A stretch of 64,000 nt of DNA, from assembly GCF_000948985.2 (NCBI RefSeq), contig NZ_CP059733.1, forward strand, positions 4,030,001-4,094,000, read 5' to 3'. A program made the position numbers and the translations under genes. This document shows, piece after piece, positions 18,465 to 28,239 of the stretch. Position 1 is the first letter of the stretch, and the number at the start of each line of letters is the position of its first letter. The notes below the pieces were generated by a model. The model did not search any database. It was not told the origin of the DNA and was given only the letters and a program-made list of their open reading frames with translations. This stretch comes from Thalassomonas viridans (GTDB lineage: Bacteria; Pseudomonadota; Gammaproteobacteria; Enterobacterales; Alteromonadaceae).

Positions 18465-18610
18465 TGCATCATCGGCAACCCCAGCAGCGGGTCATCGGGT
18501 TTGTCTATTGCTTTACAGGCCAGGTACTGATAGCCGAAATTGCAAAACAGGTAATGTCCTTTGCAAAAATGTCCGCTACGGCCGACGCCGGGATATTTAA
18601 ACAGCTCCAT
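18380..18610 (-). CDS. N-terminal fragment of the T6SS effector, in a shifted frame
   Basis: A 76-residue open frame beginning at the ATG at 18610 (MELFKYPGVG) with the ribosome binding site GAAGGA nine bases upstream, 36 bases behind the vgrG stop. It carries the Cys- and aromatic-rich segments HFCKGHYLFCNFGYQ and MMQCYACEHYARLF and then runs out of frame. The downstream 393-codon frame continues naturally with NDPASMENPLDII. An A-run at 18429-18433 (T-run on the coding strand) is the likely place of a one-base loss. I read this as the true start of the effector gene, either broken, mis-sequenced or joined by frameshifting. Confidence 0.55.
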   Translation of the reverse strand: MELFKYPGVGRSGHFCKGHYLFCNFGYQYLACKAIDKPDDPLLGLPMMQCYACEHYARLFLTTLHQWKTRWILSAG

Positions 18611-18646
18611 GAAATGCCATCCTTCTTTCATCCCTGAACATATGTG

Positions 18647-20482
18647 TCAATTCAACTTAATTTGCGCCGCTTTCAGGGCTATGTCGCTGCCGTTGATCTT
18701 CACCTCTGTGCCCTTAATATTTATGCTGCCGTCGCTGCTCATGGTGATGGAGGCACTGCCGGTTTTAAGGATGATTTCACTGCCGGCTTCAAGGTTGAAT
18801 ACCTTACCCACATGTAAGCTATCCTCGTTCCCTATTTCTGTGAATCTGTCTTTACCGACCTTTAAAGTATTGTTATTGACTATCTCAGTTAACCTGTTAT
18901 TCCCGATATTGTCTTTTTGATCGTTTTTAACCTTAAGCTCGTGATCTTTTTCCGCCTGGAAAAACAACAGCTCCTTGCCTTTATCATCTTCAAAGCGCAC
19001 TTCGTTGAAATTATCCGCGCCTCCCTGTTTGGTGCTATGACTCTTGATGCCGCTCTGGGTTTTCTTCGCCGGCAAGGCATAAGGCGGCATCAGGTCGGCG
19101 TTATAAACCGCGCCACTGATAATGGGCTGGTCCGGGTCGCCGTTGATAAATTCCACCAGTACTTCCTGGCCGACACGGGGAAAGAAAAACGCTCCCCATT
19201 TATTGCCCGCCCAGTTTTGCGCCACCCGGATCCAGCAGGAGCTGTCGCCGTTAAACTTTCCTTCCCGGTCCCAGTGAAACTGCACCTTGACCCGGCCATA
19301 TTTGTCTATATGTTGCTCGTCACCGGGATCGCCGGTCACCACGGCGGTTTGCACACCGTAGATCACCGGCTTGGTAAATTTCCCCTCCGGCCGGTAAGGG
19401 GTATCTTTAGGTACGCATTCGAAGTCATTACTGTACACGGCTATGGCACTGCTTTGAGCGGCCCCCGACTGGTTTGGCTGAGTGGCACTGACACGCATCC
19501 GGGTCAAAAGATAACTCTTGCCTTTATAGCGGCTGTCTTCATGATCGGCAAAGGTAAAAAATTTACCGACGGCAAAGCTGCGGCAATCCCCCTGTCCGAT
19601 TGCCTGGTGCATGTCTTTTTGCAGCGCTTCAAGGCGGACATTGGCGTATGGCTGAGGCCGCTTATTAAATTCTGATTCTCCCAGGTATTCATAAACTTCA
19701 TAATTTTGCTGCGACGGCAAGCTGGCATCGGCTTTGTTGCCAGCGGGAAACAGCCCCGGCTGCTCAAAATCATAACCTTTTTGCGCATAGCCGCCACTGA
19801 CCATACCCAGGCCCCCTTGCCAATGGCCGATATGGGGCTGGGCCAGATGGCCGGAGAAGCACCTGACCTTATCTTCGGCACATTTTTTATAGGCGGTAAT
19901 ATCGTCGGCCAGGACCAGCTTATGCTCACTGTCGCTGTGCTCAAAAAAATAAAAAATGCCTTCTTGCTGCAATAAGCGGCTGATAAAGGCGAAGTCGCTT
20001 TCCTGGTATTGCACGCAGTAATCGTATTTGGGGTAAGCTTTCATGGTTTTATCGCTAAAGGTCACCTGGTGCTGGCCGAACAAGTCCGCGACTATGTCCA
20101 ATACGGAAAGGTTTTGGTAGATGCGGCAATTGCTGCGTTTGGCCATCAGAGATATGCTTGGCACCACAGTAGCCCGGTAGTCGATATAGTCCTGTGCCAC
20201 TTCGGTATCCGAGGTGCGCATGCCTAAAGATTGCAAAGAAGAGACCACGCCATGAAAATAACGCATGTTTCCGCTCCCTTCGGCGCTTCTCAAGGATATG
20301 CAGACTTTTTTGCCCACCAGATCCTTTAAGCCGATTTGTGTGCCTACGGTATACATGAACACGTTATAGATGAAAGGCTGTGACATGGCTTCATCAGCCA
20401 CAAACCGGGTCAAATAAAGCACATCCTTACCCAAAGGGGTGTCGATACTGATGACATTACTTTCTTGTGTCGCCTTTTGCAT
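18647..20482 (-). CDS. vgrG: Type VI secretion spike protein VgrG (TssI)
   Basis: A 611-residue VgrG. The gp27-like base covers about residues 1-360 (LGKDVLYLTRFVADEAMSQP at the start, then YCVQYQESDFAFISRLLQQE). The gp5-like OB region follows (DKYGRVKVQFHWDREGK, SCWIRVAQNWAGNKWG, PRVGQEVLVEFINGDPDQP), and a C-terminal beta-helix of repeats ending in a Lys/Ile-rich needle. No extra enzymatic domain is attached, so its cargo is probably the gene downstream or PAAR. The ATG at 20482 follows GAGGCAAGGC. It lies downstream of hcp and upstream of the effector cassette. Confidence 0.96.
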   Translation of the reverse strand: MQKATQESNVISIDTPLGKDVLYLTRFVADEAMSQPFIYNVFMYTVGTQIGLKDLVGKKVCISLRSAEGSGNMRYFHGVVSSLQSLGMRTSDTEVAQDYIDYRATVVPSISLMAKRSNCRIYQNLSVLDIVADLFGQHQVTFSDKTMKAYPKYDYCVQYQESDFAFISRLLQQEGIFYFFEHSDSEHKLVLADDITAYKKCAEDKVRCFSGHLAQPHIGHWQGGLGMVSGGYAQKGYDFEQPGLFPAGNKADASLPSQQNYEVYEYLGESEFNKRPQPYANVRLEALQKDMHQAIGQGDCRSFAVGKFFTFADHEDSRYKGKSYLLTRMRVSATQPNQSGAAQSSAIAVYSNDFECVPKDTPYRPEGKFTKPVIYGVQTAVVTGDPGDEQHIDKYGRVKVQFHWDREGKFNGDSSCWIRVAQNWAGNKWGAFFFPRVGQEVLVEFINGDPDQPIISGAVYNADLMPPYALPAKKTQSGIKSHSTKQGGADNFNEVRFEDDKGKELLFFQAEKDHELKVKNDQKDNIGNNRLTEIVNNNTLKVGKDRFTEIGNEDSLHVGKVFNLEAGSEIILKTGSASITMSSDGSINIKGTEVKINGSDIALKAAQIKLN

Positions 20483-20554
20483 GCCTTGCCTCTATACCTG
20501 TCGCCACCATAAGGAAAGCCCCGGAAAAACCGGGGCCGCCAACTGTCCTGACAC

Positions 20555-21034
20555 TTACATTTGCTGTCCTTTAACGCCACTGTAGCCGTACACCAGCGGT
20601 GCGGTGACATTATTTTTGTCGTCGGTGGGGGTCACCGTCATCATCATTTCGGTATAGCTAATGGTAATGCTTTCGGTGGGCCTGTCGGCCTGAATGGACA
20701 CGCCATAGTTGGAAATCATGGCATCGGTGAGTTCGATTTTCATGATTTCTTCGATTTTATCTCCCTGCTTGGTAATGTAAAAAACCGCTTTTTTACCTTT
20801 ACCTATGGTGGCTTCCTTAAACAGATCCGGCGAGGCGCTGTCCTGCAGCTTAGTGATCACCACATCCCCCAAGCGGGTGGCGCTGGCTTCGCGGTCCTGT
20901 GCTGTGCCTGTATGGGCGGAAAGTTCGCGGGTAACATTCCAGTCAACAGACTTTATCGTGATCATATCCTTATAACCTTCGGCGGTTGCTTCACCCTTTA
21001 TGCCTTCATAGTCCAGGTATGTATTTGCTTGCAT
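20555..21034 (-). CDS. hcp: Type VI secretion tube protein Hcp (TssD)
   Basis: A protein of about 159 residues forming the inner tube of the T6SS by stacking of hexameric rings. The N-terminus NTYLDYEGIKGEA and the beta-rich body with a MTVTPTD segment and the closing YGYSGVKGQQM are typical of Hcp. I start at the ATG at 21034 because AGGAG lies eight bases before it; the in-frame TTG two codons earlier is a poor start. It is the first gene behind a 310-base gap from ClpV, so it probably has its own promoter in addition to read-through, in line with the high demand for Hcp. Confidence 0.95.
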   Translation of the reverse strand: MQANTYLDYEGIKGEATAEGYKDMITIKSVDWNVTRELSAHTGTAQDREASATRLGDVVITKLQDSASPDLFKEATIGKGKKAVFYITKQGDKIEEIMKIELTDAMISNYGVSIQADRPTESITISYTEMMMTVTPTDDKNNVTAPLVYGYSGVKGQQM

Positions 21035-21344
21035 GTTCAATGCTCCTTTTGCATGTTTTTATCCGTAACGGATAAGCTAAATTAAGTTTGAAGTGCTTCA
21101 AACCCGTTCAAAGTGAACTCAATTTCCTTCCTGCTTTACTGCAAACTACCAACTTCCAGATAAATCGCTTTTGACCTGGCGGCTACACCGCCAAGCCAAA
21201 AGGCTAACCGACTAAAACCCGTCAAACCGAGTCCAGGGACATGAATATTGCCAGTTGAACAGCCCCGGATAATACTAAACTAGTATCGGCCCCCAGGCGA
21301 AAACAAGCGCTGGCCTGATAAAACCTTATAACCAAACCTTATAA
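21035..21344. other. clpV-hcp intergenic region
   Basis: About 310 bases between the end of clpV and the start of hcp. No open frame with a start signal is present. It is the largest gap in the T6SS locus and the natural place for an internal hcp promoter, but I cannot identify promoter boxes or a clear terminator hairpin. Confidence 0.4.
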
Positions 21345-23957
21345 CTAAACCTTATAGTTAAACTCCCCACCCTTAATATTGACTTTCACCGAAGTGGTCA
21401 GCTCATTAGTCGCCATTTTCTCCAATATCCTGACCGAGAGCTCCGGCAGCAGGGTATTTTGTAAAATATGATGGATATTACGCGCCCCCGAGCCTGCATC
21501 CCGGCACATGGCAACAATTTTATCCACCACCTGCGGACTGTAGTCAAAGCTGGCCCGGTAATATTTCTCCAGACGCTCAGCCACCCGCGCCAGCTGCAGC
21601 TGGGCGATATCGCTGAGCATATCGCGGCTAAGGGGAACATAAGGCACGACATTCACCCGGCCTAAAAACGCCGGTTTGAAATACCCGAGCAGATCATCCT
21701 GTATCGCCTTGGCTAAGCCTGACGGCGACGGCGCGGTATTTTCATCGGCAAACAGCTCCATGGTGGTTTCCGTGCCGACGTTTGAGGTCATGATGATAAT
21801 GGTATTTTTAAAGTCGATATCCCGGCCTTCACCGTCTTTAATGGCGCCCTTATCAAAAACCTGATAGAAAATATCCTGCACCCCGGGATGGGCTTTTTCC
21901 ATTTCATCAAGCAAGATCACGCTATAAGGCTTGCGGCGCACCGCCTCGGTCAATACCCCGCCTTCGCCGTAACCGACATACCCGGGAGGAGAGCCCAGCA
22001 ACAGGGAAACCTTATGCTCTTCCTTAAACTCAGACATATTGATCACCGTCACCTTGTCTTCGCTGCCGTATACCTGTTCCGCCAGTGCCAGGGCGGTTTC
22101 GGTTTTGCCGACCCCGCTCGGACCGCAAAGCAGGAATACGCCGTTGGGGCGTTTTTCATCGCCAAGCTGCGCACGCGAGGTTTGCACCGTTTTGGCAATC
22201 AACGCCAGGGCATGATCCTGGCCGACAATGCGCCCGGCCATGTTTTGCTGCAAGGCCAAAATGGTGGCGATTTCATCATGCTGCATTTTTCCCACCGGAA
22301 TGCCGGTCCAGTCGGCAATAACTTGTGCCACCAACTGCTCGTCCACCTGGTAAAACACCATGGGCTGGCTGTTTTCTGCCAGGGTGGCTTTTAACCGGTT
22401 CAGCTCAGTGACAAGTGCCGGGGTATCTTTATGCTCATCCTGCAACTCAAGGGTTAAGCAGGTGACCTTTTTCACCAGCTCCCGCTCGTTTTGCCAGGCG
22501 GAAGTCAATAAAGTTAACTCATCCCTGGCGGCCGTTAATGCCAGCTCCAGCTCACCGATTACTTGTTGGTGATCCACCCCGGTTTTCGCTTCCCTTGACA
22601 GCAGGCTGATTTGCATTTCCAATTGCTGTGCCCTGCGCTGCAAATTTTCTATCGCCCCCGGGGTCGATGCCCGGCTCATGGCTACCCGGGCACAGGCGGT
22701 ATCAAGCAGACTCACCGCCTTGTCGGGCAACTGCCGGCCGCTGATATAGCGGTGCGATAAACTTACCGCGGCATTAAGCGCTTTGTCGGTAACAAAAACC
22801 TGGTGATGCTTTTCCATCACAGGCAACAGCCCCCGCATCATAGCCGCCGCCTGGAGTTCCCCCGGCTCTTCGATTTTAACCACCTGGAAACGCCGGCTCA
22901 GGGCAGCGTCTTTTTCAAAATATTTTTTGTATTCTGCCCAGGTCGTGGCGGCAATGGTGCGTAGCTCGCCTCTGGCCAGTGCAGGCTTTAACAGATTGGC
23001 GGCATCGTTTTGTCCCGCCGCCCCGCCGCTGCCTATCATGGTATGGGCTTCATCGATAAATAAGATCACGGGCTCAGGGAATGCCTTGACCTCGTTGATC
23101 AGGGATTTAAGCCGGTTTTCAAACTCCCCTTTCATACCCGCCCCCGCCTGCAGCAGTGCCAGATCCAACACCCGGATGCTGACATTTTTCAAGGCATCCG
23201 GCACATCCTGTTCAGCAATTTTAAGCGCCAAACCTTCAACCACGGCGGTTTTCCCCACCCCGGCTTCACCGGTTAAAATCGGATTGTTCTGACGCCGCCG
23301 GGTCAGGATATCCGCCATCTGGCGGATTTCGTTATCCCGTCCCAGGATAGGGTCAATTTTCCCCGCTTTGGCCAGGGCGGTGAGATCTTGGGTAAACTGG
23401 TTCAGCCCCGGGTTTTTTGCTGCCCCGCCAAGCGCCGCCGTTTCCTGCCGGGACAGCTCTCCCTGGTTGCCAATAGCTGATTCCGGAGATTTGGGAGCTA
23501 ACTGCCCCCAGGCATGCAGCAGCTGCGCCGGATCGATTTCGGTTATTTGCCCTGCAGAGCGTGAAATCAGTGTGGTTAAACTTTCATCGTTAACCAGGGT
23601 ATAGATGACATAACCGGAACGCACCTGATTATCGTTAAATTCTATGCTGGTATTAAGCCAGCTTTGCCGCAGCAGGTTGACAATATGCGGCGATAAACTC
23701 GGCGCGGCACTGTTGCCGGTTTTAAGCTTTTCCAGGCCCTGGCATAACTGAACCAGCAAGCGTTCTTTATCTACCGAGAAACTAGCGAGGATCAGGCTAA
23801 AATCTCCGGCATCCTGCTCCAGCATAGCCAACAGCCAGTGCTCCATTTCCACGGTAAACTGGCTGCGGCTGTGGCAAATACCTGCCGCTGCTTCCAGAGA
23901 TTTGCGGCAAACAGGGTTAAGTTTTTCCACCAGTTTGTTTAGGGTCATAGCTGACAT
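21345..23957 (-). CDS. clpV: T6SS sheath-disassembly ATPase ClpV (TssH)
   Basis: An 870-residue AAA+ unfoldase that recycles the contracted TssB/TssC sheath. Domains are the N-terminal Clp-N repeat (about 1-160), AAA1 with Walker A GEAGVGKTAVVEGL near residue 227 and FIDEAHTMIGSGG, a coiled-coil middle region, and AAA2 with Walker A GPSGVGKTETALAL near residue 609 and ILLDEMEKAHPGV. The C-terminal ClpB-D2-small domain is complete. It follows tssG on the same strand after 63 bases. The N-terminal domain distinguishes it from the chaperone ClpB by context and by the CHSRSQFTVEMEHWLLAMLE segment typical of ClpV. Confidence 0.96.
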   Translation of the reverse strand: MSAMTLNKLVEKLNPVCRKSLEAAAGICHSRSQFTVEMEHWLLAMLEQDAGDFSLILASFSVDKERLLVQLCQGLEKLKTGNSAAPSLSPHIVNLLRQSWLNTSIEFNDNQVRSGYVIYTLVNDESLTTLISRSAGQITEIDPAQLLHAWGQLAPKSPESAIGNQGELSRQETAALGGAAKNPGLNQFTQDLTALAKAGKIDPILGRDNEIRQMADILTRRRQNNPILTGEAGVGKTAVVEGLALKIAEQDVPDALKNVSIRVLDLALLQAGAGMKGEFENRLKSLINEVKAFPEPVILFIDEAHTMIGSGGAAGQNDAANLLKPALARGELRTIAATTWAEYKKYFEKDAALSRRFQVVKIEEPGELQAAAMMRGLLPVMEKHHQVFVTDKALNAAVSLSHRYISGRQLPDKAVSLLDTACARVAMSRASTPGAIENLQRRAQQLEMQISLLSREAKTGVDHQQVIGELELALTAARDELTLLTSAWQNERELVKKVTCLTLELQDEHKDTPALVTELNRLKATLAENSQPMVFYQVDEQLVAQVIADWTGIPVGKMQHDEIATILALQQNMAGRIVGQDHALALIAKTVQTSRAQLGDEKRPNGVFLLCGPSGVGKTETALALAEQVYGSEDKVTVINMSEFKEEHKVSLLLGSPPGYVGYGEGGVLTEAVRRKPYSVILLDEMEKAHPGVQDIFYQVFDKGAIKDGEGRDIDFKNTIIIMTSNVGTETTMELFADENTAPSPSGLAKAIQDDLLGYFKPAFLGRVNVVPYVPLSRDMLSDIAQLQLARVAERLEKYYRASFDYSPQVVDKIVAMCRDAGSGARNIHHILQNTLLPELSVRILEKMATNELTTSVKVNIKGGEFNYKV

Positions 23958-24020
23958 AAGTCTTAGTCCTTTAATTTATTGTCATTATGCTTTGGCTTTC
24001 CTTCACCCGCGCAATTAACA

Positions 24021-25031
24021 TCAGGATAAAGCCAAAATACAGGGCCGGTTTTGTTTTTCTTCCCGGCTTAACAGGCCGCAGCCCAGGCCCAAAGGCACGC
24101 CGGCGCCTGACAGCTGGGCAGGCGGCACATCCTTTTGCTTAATATGCAGCAAAATTTTCACTTTTACCGCGTCCCCGAGATAAGCTTTGATCACTTGTTT
24201 TATCGACTCTGCACTGGCTTCACCCGGTAAAAAAGCCTTCACGGCCTGGCCGGTTTTTGGGGTGATATGCACGGCTATGGAAGCATTAATATCCCATACC
24301 CGGCTGCCGATACAGGCATCGACTCCCAGACAGGCATATTGGCCTTCCGGCTGCTGACGGCCGCCAAGCCTGGTTTGTTCGCTCTCCGGTAAATACTGCC
24401 ACTTGCCCTGAAACTGCTCGATACGGATCCCGGCGCCGGTAAATTCGGCCAGTATCTGCTGCAGGCCATCGGCGCTGCGGACTTGCTTACTGAAAATACC
24501 GGCATAATATTGCTTAATGCCCTCACCGCCGCACAGGCAACTTAATACCCGGCTAAAGGGATCCGCCGGTGTCTGTTTTTTGTCCCCCTGAAAGTCAGCA
24601 CTAGATTGAAAATTAATGGCAAAGCGGTACTTCTCCCAGGCGCGGTAAAACAGGGAAATCAGCCTGTGGTTAAAAACATCGTAGAAATCACGCATGCCGG
24701 TATCTTTAAATTTCAGCCGCTGCAATATCAGCTCACTGTAATGGCGGGGCAAGACGCCGCTGGGACCGGTTAACCCCATAAAAGAAACCAGCATCTCAAC
24801 ACAAATCTTATCTTCTTCATCCGTACCCGTATGTTTGACTGCGGCTATCGCCTGGCCGGGAAAACCCAGATGCTGCTCCGACTTAAACCGGATCAGTTCA
24901 TGCCGGGGCAAACTGTCAAAGCCGATCTTCCTGAATTGCTGTTTTTCTCCCGCCAGCTGGCGCTGCAGCGTATACACGGCCTGGTAAAAGTCAAAACTTG
25001 AAGGATCGTCTATTAACGCCTCTATGCTCAT
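24021..25031 (-). CDS. tssG: T6SS baseplate protein TssG
   Basis: A 336-residue baseplate wedge component (VasB/ImpH family). The family start SFDFYQAVYTLQRQL and the segments IRFKSEQHLGFPGQAI, MVSFMGLTGPSGVLP, HYSELILQR and DFYDVFNHRLISLFYRAWEKY are all present in order. TssG pairs with TssF and TssE in the wedge that docks on the TssJLM membrane complex through TssK. Its ATG overlaps the tssF stop by four bases (ATGA), so the two are translationally coupled. Confidence 0.95.
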   Translation of the reverse strand: MSIEALIDDPSSFDFYQAVYTLQRQLAGEKQQFRKIGFDSLPRHELIRFKSEQHLGFPGQAIAAVKHTGTDEEDKICVEMLVSFMGLTGPSGVLPRHYSELILQRLKFKDTGMRDFYDVFNHRLISLFYRAWEKYRFAINFQSSADFQGDKKQTPADPFSRVLSCLCGGEGIKQYYAGIFSKQVRSADGLQQILAEFTGAGIRIEQFQGKWQYLPESEQTRLGGRQQPEGQYACLGVDACIGSRVWDINASIAVHITPKTGQAVKAFLPGEASAESIKQVIKAYLGDAVKVKILLHIKQKDVPPAQLSGAGVPLGLGCGLLSREEKQNRPCILALS

Positions 25032-26863
25032 AGCAACGGCCTCCTGCCCGCCCGGCTTGGCCAGGTATGATAGATGCCCTCCTGCTCCTTAAAGCGCACG
25101 CTCAGACGGGTAAAGCTGTTGATCGCCGCGTACTGGGCAAAGAAATGGTCAAGTATAGTACAAAAGAAAAATACGCCACTGCCGCCGTAATGATCCCCAG
25201 CAAACACCAGCTCGATATCACTGCCGTTACAGAAACTGATGCGCCCTTTCTGGTTCACCCTGGCGGTAGCACTTGTGATGGTGACGGCAGTAATATTGTC
25301 AATCAGGTTTTTATTTTCCGGCGAGCTTTTAAAATCATAGAGCTTTAATGTTTCTTTTAAGGTTTTCAGGGCATCCGGCCCGGTGAAATGCTCCAGCGAC
25401 AAATGGCTGACCAGTTGCCAGCGGCTGGCGTCATCCAGGGCCGCCCTCACCGGCATGGTCGGGGCCGATAAACATTTTACCTGCTTGATGATATCCGCCC
25501 GGGCCGGCACAAACATTTTCGGCTCACCGGTGCCAAACGGCAGATGGGCGGGTAAATTGCGGTTGCTGCACAAGGCATGGATACTGAGCAGCCAGGTACC
25601 GTATTCATCCGGGGCGGTAAAGCCCCTGAATTCATGGTCCACCAAAGACAAAAAGACTTCCGTCCCCTGCTCGGCATAACCCCCCGCCCAACTCGACGCC
25701 TGGCGGTTGATATGCCAGAACATACGGTTTTGATCCAGGTAGGCGGGATGGCTTTCCCCGTAAAAAGGGCTGATGCTGACCTTGTTATCTTTAGGGTCGT
25801 AGGCGATCACTTCATTGATATTGATAATTTCCGCCACCTCGGCATCAAGATACCTGGCGGCGAGCTTATACTCATACAAACTCGGTTCCAGCCTGACCGG
25901 TTCCAGCTCCTGTTCGAACAGGTTAATCACCGGGGTACAGCCAAGTAAAAAATGGCCGGCGCCGACCTGTTTTTCCAGATCTTCCGAGCCCTGTGTCAGG
26001 TAAAGATAGATATCGCATTTATCTTCGATATTCCCCCAGCAGCTAGCGAGATCGGCAAGCTCGAAAAACAGGAATTTTTCAGGAAAAATAAAGCTCTCCA
26101 CCAGCAAACGGTATCCGGACAAGGTCCGCTGGCTATAAGGCACCACCTGGTGCTCGTCATCAAAGCCCACGGCTTTGATATGCCTGGGCTGCAGATATTT
26201 CGCGTTTTCAGTCTCCCCCGGTTTGGCTATCGCCAGGCCGATGCAGTGCTCGAATAACAGCTGGTATAACAGCAACGTCTGGTGGGGCTGGCCATTGAGG
26301 TAAAAACGCAAGCGTTTCATCCCTAAGGCGGCCATGGAGGCTTCCGCAAATTCCGTAGCCAGGGACAGCTTGATCACGGCTTTTGGCCGCTGCTGCCACA
26401 CAGGCTCAGGGGCCTTAAAAGGTGCATTCTGGAAGGTAACTGCCTCAACTTCCAGCGGCCAGAGTTCGGTTTGGTAACAAGTGCGGAAATGACAGGGTTT
26501 CATGCCCTCAACCCGGGTGTCCACCCGGGTATGTTCAGGCAAGGTAATACCCGTCGTGGAAACATTTTCGGTGATCATTTTAATCACTGTCATCGAGGGG
26601 ATCGGCGCCTGGTAGTCCGGGTAAAGCAGGCCAAGCAGTGCCTGGGTTAATTCCGGAAAGCTGTCATCGAGTTTTTGCCGGATTTGCGCCGTCAGCAGGG
26701 AAAAAGCCTCGATCAGCCGGGAAACATGAGGGTCTTCCACCTGCTCGTCGCTTAACCTCAGCCGTCCCGCCAGCTTAGGGTATTTCTCGGCAAACTCCGC
26801 CCCCATATGGCGGATAAAGGCCAGCTCACGGTTATAATATTTCAGCAAATCCTCGTTCAACAT
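25028..26863 (-). CDS. tssF: T6SS baseplate protein TssF
   Basis: A 611-residue baseplate wedge protein (VasA/ImpG family). The family N-terminus LLKYYNRELAFIRHMGAEFA, the segment DPHVSRLIEAFSLLTAQI, QALLGLLYPDYQAPIPSMT and the C-terminal RLSVRFKEQEGIYHTWPSR are typical. It lies between tssE and tssG, the most common order for the wedge genes. Length and both ends are as expected, with no sign of damage. Confidence 0.96.
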   Translation of the reverse strand: MLNEDLLKYYNRELAFIRHMGAEFAEKYPKLAGRLRLSDEQVEDPHVSRLIEAFSLLTAQIRQKLDDSFPELTQALLGLLYPDYQAPIPSMTVIKMITENVSTTGITLPEHTRVDTRVEGMKPCHFRTCYQTELWPLEVEAVTFQNAPFKAPEPVWQQRPKAVIKLSLATEFAEASMAALGMKRLRFYLNGQPHQTLLLYQLLFEHCIGLAIAKPGETENAKYLQPRHIKAVGFDDEHQVVPYSQRTLSGYRLLVESFIFPEKFLFFELADLASCWGNIEDKCDIYLYLTQGSEDLEKQVGAGHFLLGCTPVINLFEQELEPVRLEPSLYEYKLAARYLDAEVAEIININEVIAYDPKDNKVSISPFYGESHPAYLDQNRMFWHINRQASSWAGGYAEQGTEVFLSLVDHEFRGFTAPDEYGTWLLSIHALCSNRNLPAHLPFGTGEPKMFVPARADIIKQVKCLSAPTMPVRAALDDASRWQLVSHLSLEHFTGPDALKTLKETLKLYDFKSSPENKNLIDNITAVTITSATARVNQKGRISFCNGSDIELVFAGDHYGGSGVFFFCTILDHFFAQYAAINSFTRLSVRFKEQEGIYHTWPSRAGRRPLL

Positions 26864-26895
26864 TCACTCCCTTGCATTTTCATTTCCCTTTGCAG

Positions 26896-27387
26896 TCAAA
26901 GCTCCGTCTCCTGTACTTTCATGCCTAAATGCACAGGCTCGACCTCGGAATCAAAGCATATATATTCCGGCTCGGGATCCGCGTATAACAAGGCGCTGAT
27001 GCGCAGCCTTAAAATACGGTCCAGGGGCTGCTCGTTATCCACGGTTGCCACTTCCACCTCAATAAAGCGCGGCTCAAAACGTTTAATGGCATCCGCTACC
27101 TTTTGACATAATAACTGCCGCCCTTCCAAACTGCCCACCGCCATACTGGAAAAGTCCTGCAGGCCATAGTTTACCAGGGAATGATCCAACTCCCGGTAGC
27201 ACGCCGGCCAGGTTTGCCACGGCACTTTGGCATTCAGTAAATTTTCCAGATCCCGCCGGACATTGGCGCGCACCTGATTTAAGCCGGCGCCGTTATGGCC
27301 ATCCCTTGCTTCGGGTTCCTGCGGATTATCATCGATAAGTTTATCCAGCAAAGAAACCTGAAGCCCCCGGCACTTATACTGACTCAT
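26896..27387 (-). CDS. tssE: T6SS baseplate protein TssE (gp25-like)
   Basis: A 163-residue member of the phage gp25/TssE family, which starts sheath polymerisation on the baseplate. The signature is seen in the segment DLENLLNAKVPWQTWP, SLVNYGLQDFSSMAVGS and the C-terminal LRLRISALLYADPEPE. I start at the ATG at 27387 (MSQYKCRGLQ) because the ribosome binding site CAGGAG lies nine bases before it; the ATG three codons earlier (27396) abuts that site and could not be served by it. It sits between tagJ and tssF. Confidence 0.93.
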   Translation of the reverse strand: MSQYKCRGLQVSLLDKLIDDNPQEPEARDGHNGAGLNQVRANVRRDLENLLNAKVPWQTWPACYRELDHSLVNYGLQDFSSMAVGSLEGRQLLCQKVADAIKRFEPRFIEVEVATVDNEQPLDRILRLRISALLYADPEPEYICFDSEVEPVHLGMKVQETEL

Positions 27388-27424
27388 CGGATTCATCTCC
27401 TGCAGCCATAGTTAGCGGGCATTC

Positions 27425-28225
27425 TTATCCGTCCTCAAGGGCAAGACTGCTGATATGCTGAACTTCAGAAATAGGCATAGCCTGATCATCAACAAACCAC
27501 ATTTTTTGCCCGACACCTTTTGCCGCTTCCGGGGCCAGTTGTTGCCAGTCGGTTTCCCGGCCGAGCTTTTGCCTGTCCGTGATGCTGCCGCCATACACCA
27601 GCGGCAAATAGGCTTCGCCGCTGGGGCCGTTTTTAATGCTTAAATCCACCCTACGCCATACCTGTTCGAGCAAGGAAGTGGCGGGCTTGAAATGGATATA
27701 TTCCACTTCGGCTAATTGCGCAACATAAAACTTACCGTCGGTACCGAAAACTTCAATAAAACCGCCCAGAGTATCGTCAAGATCCCGCACTATTTTCCGG
27801 GGACTGTCATTGATCTTCACCCTGGCATCCGGCCTGCACTGTTCCAGCTGCTGACACACCTGCTGCAGCGCTTCTCCTGCCTGCCCCTGGTTGATTTCCA
27901 GGTTCAGCGTCATAAAGGCTTCCAGGTATTCATCCCTTTCGCTGAACAGGTTCGGCACTCCCTGTCCCTGCAGAAAGTCCTGCCGCTGCTGGGCCGCCCG
28001 GATCAACAAGCGTAAATTGGCGGCCCCCACCACTAAGTCCGGATGTTTTTGCACCATGACATTGATCAGCTGCTCGGCACGCTCCAGCTCCCCCTGAATG
28101 CACAAGAGTTCAACCAGGGTACTTTTAAGGTCAAGGTTTAAGGGGTCATCGCGCAGCTCCCCTTCAATCAAAGCTATGGCTTCCGACAGGCGTCCCTGCT
28201 GTATCATATTTTTTATTGTTTTCAT
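27425..28225 (-). CDS. tagJ: T6SS accessory protein TagJ (ImpE family)
   Basis: A 266-residue protein with an N-terminal TPR-like helical repeat (MIQQGRLSEAIALIEGELRD, VELLCIQGELERAEQLINVM) and the C-terminal ImpE domain (RVKINDSPRKIVRDLDDTLG, EVEYIHFKPATSLLEQVWRR, YLPLVYGGS). TagJ binds TssB and is thought to link the sheath with ClpV in some systems. The ATG at 28225 has AAGGA six bases upstream. It lies between the second TssC-like gene and tssE. Confidence 0.93.
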   Translation of the reverse strand: MKTIKNMIQQGRLSEAIALIEGELRDDPLNLDLKSTLVELLCIQGELERAEQLINVMVQKHPDLVVGAANLRLLIRAAQQRQDFLQGQGVPNLFSERDEYLEAFMTLNLEINQGQAGEALQQVCQQLEQCRPDARVKINDSPRKIVRDLDDTLGGFIEVFGTDGKFYVAQLAEVEYIHFKPATSLLEQVWRRVDLSIKNGPSGEAYLPLVYGGSITDRQKLGRETDWQQLAPEAAKGVGQKMWFVDDQAMPISEVQHISSLALEDG

Positions 28226-28239
28226 TCACTTTCCTTGAA

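Noticed and set aside
18917..19675. 252-codon open frame opposite vgrG
   Set aside because: Antisense to the conserved VgrG core; no ribosome binding site and no family resemblance.
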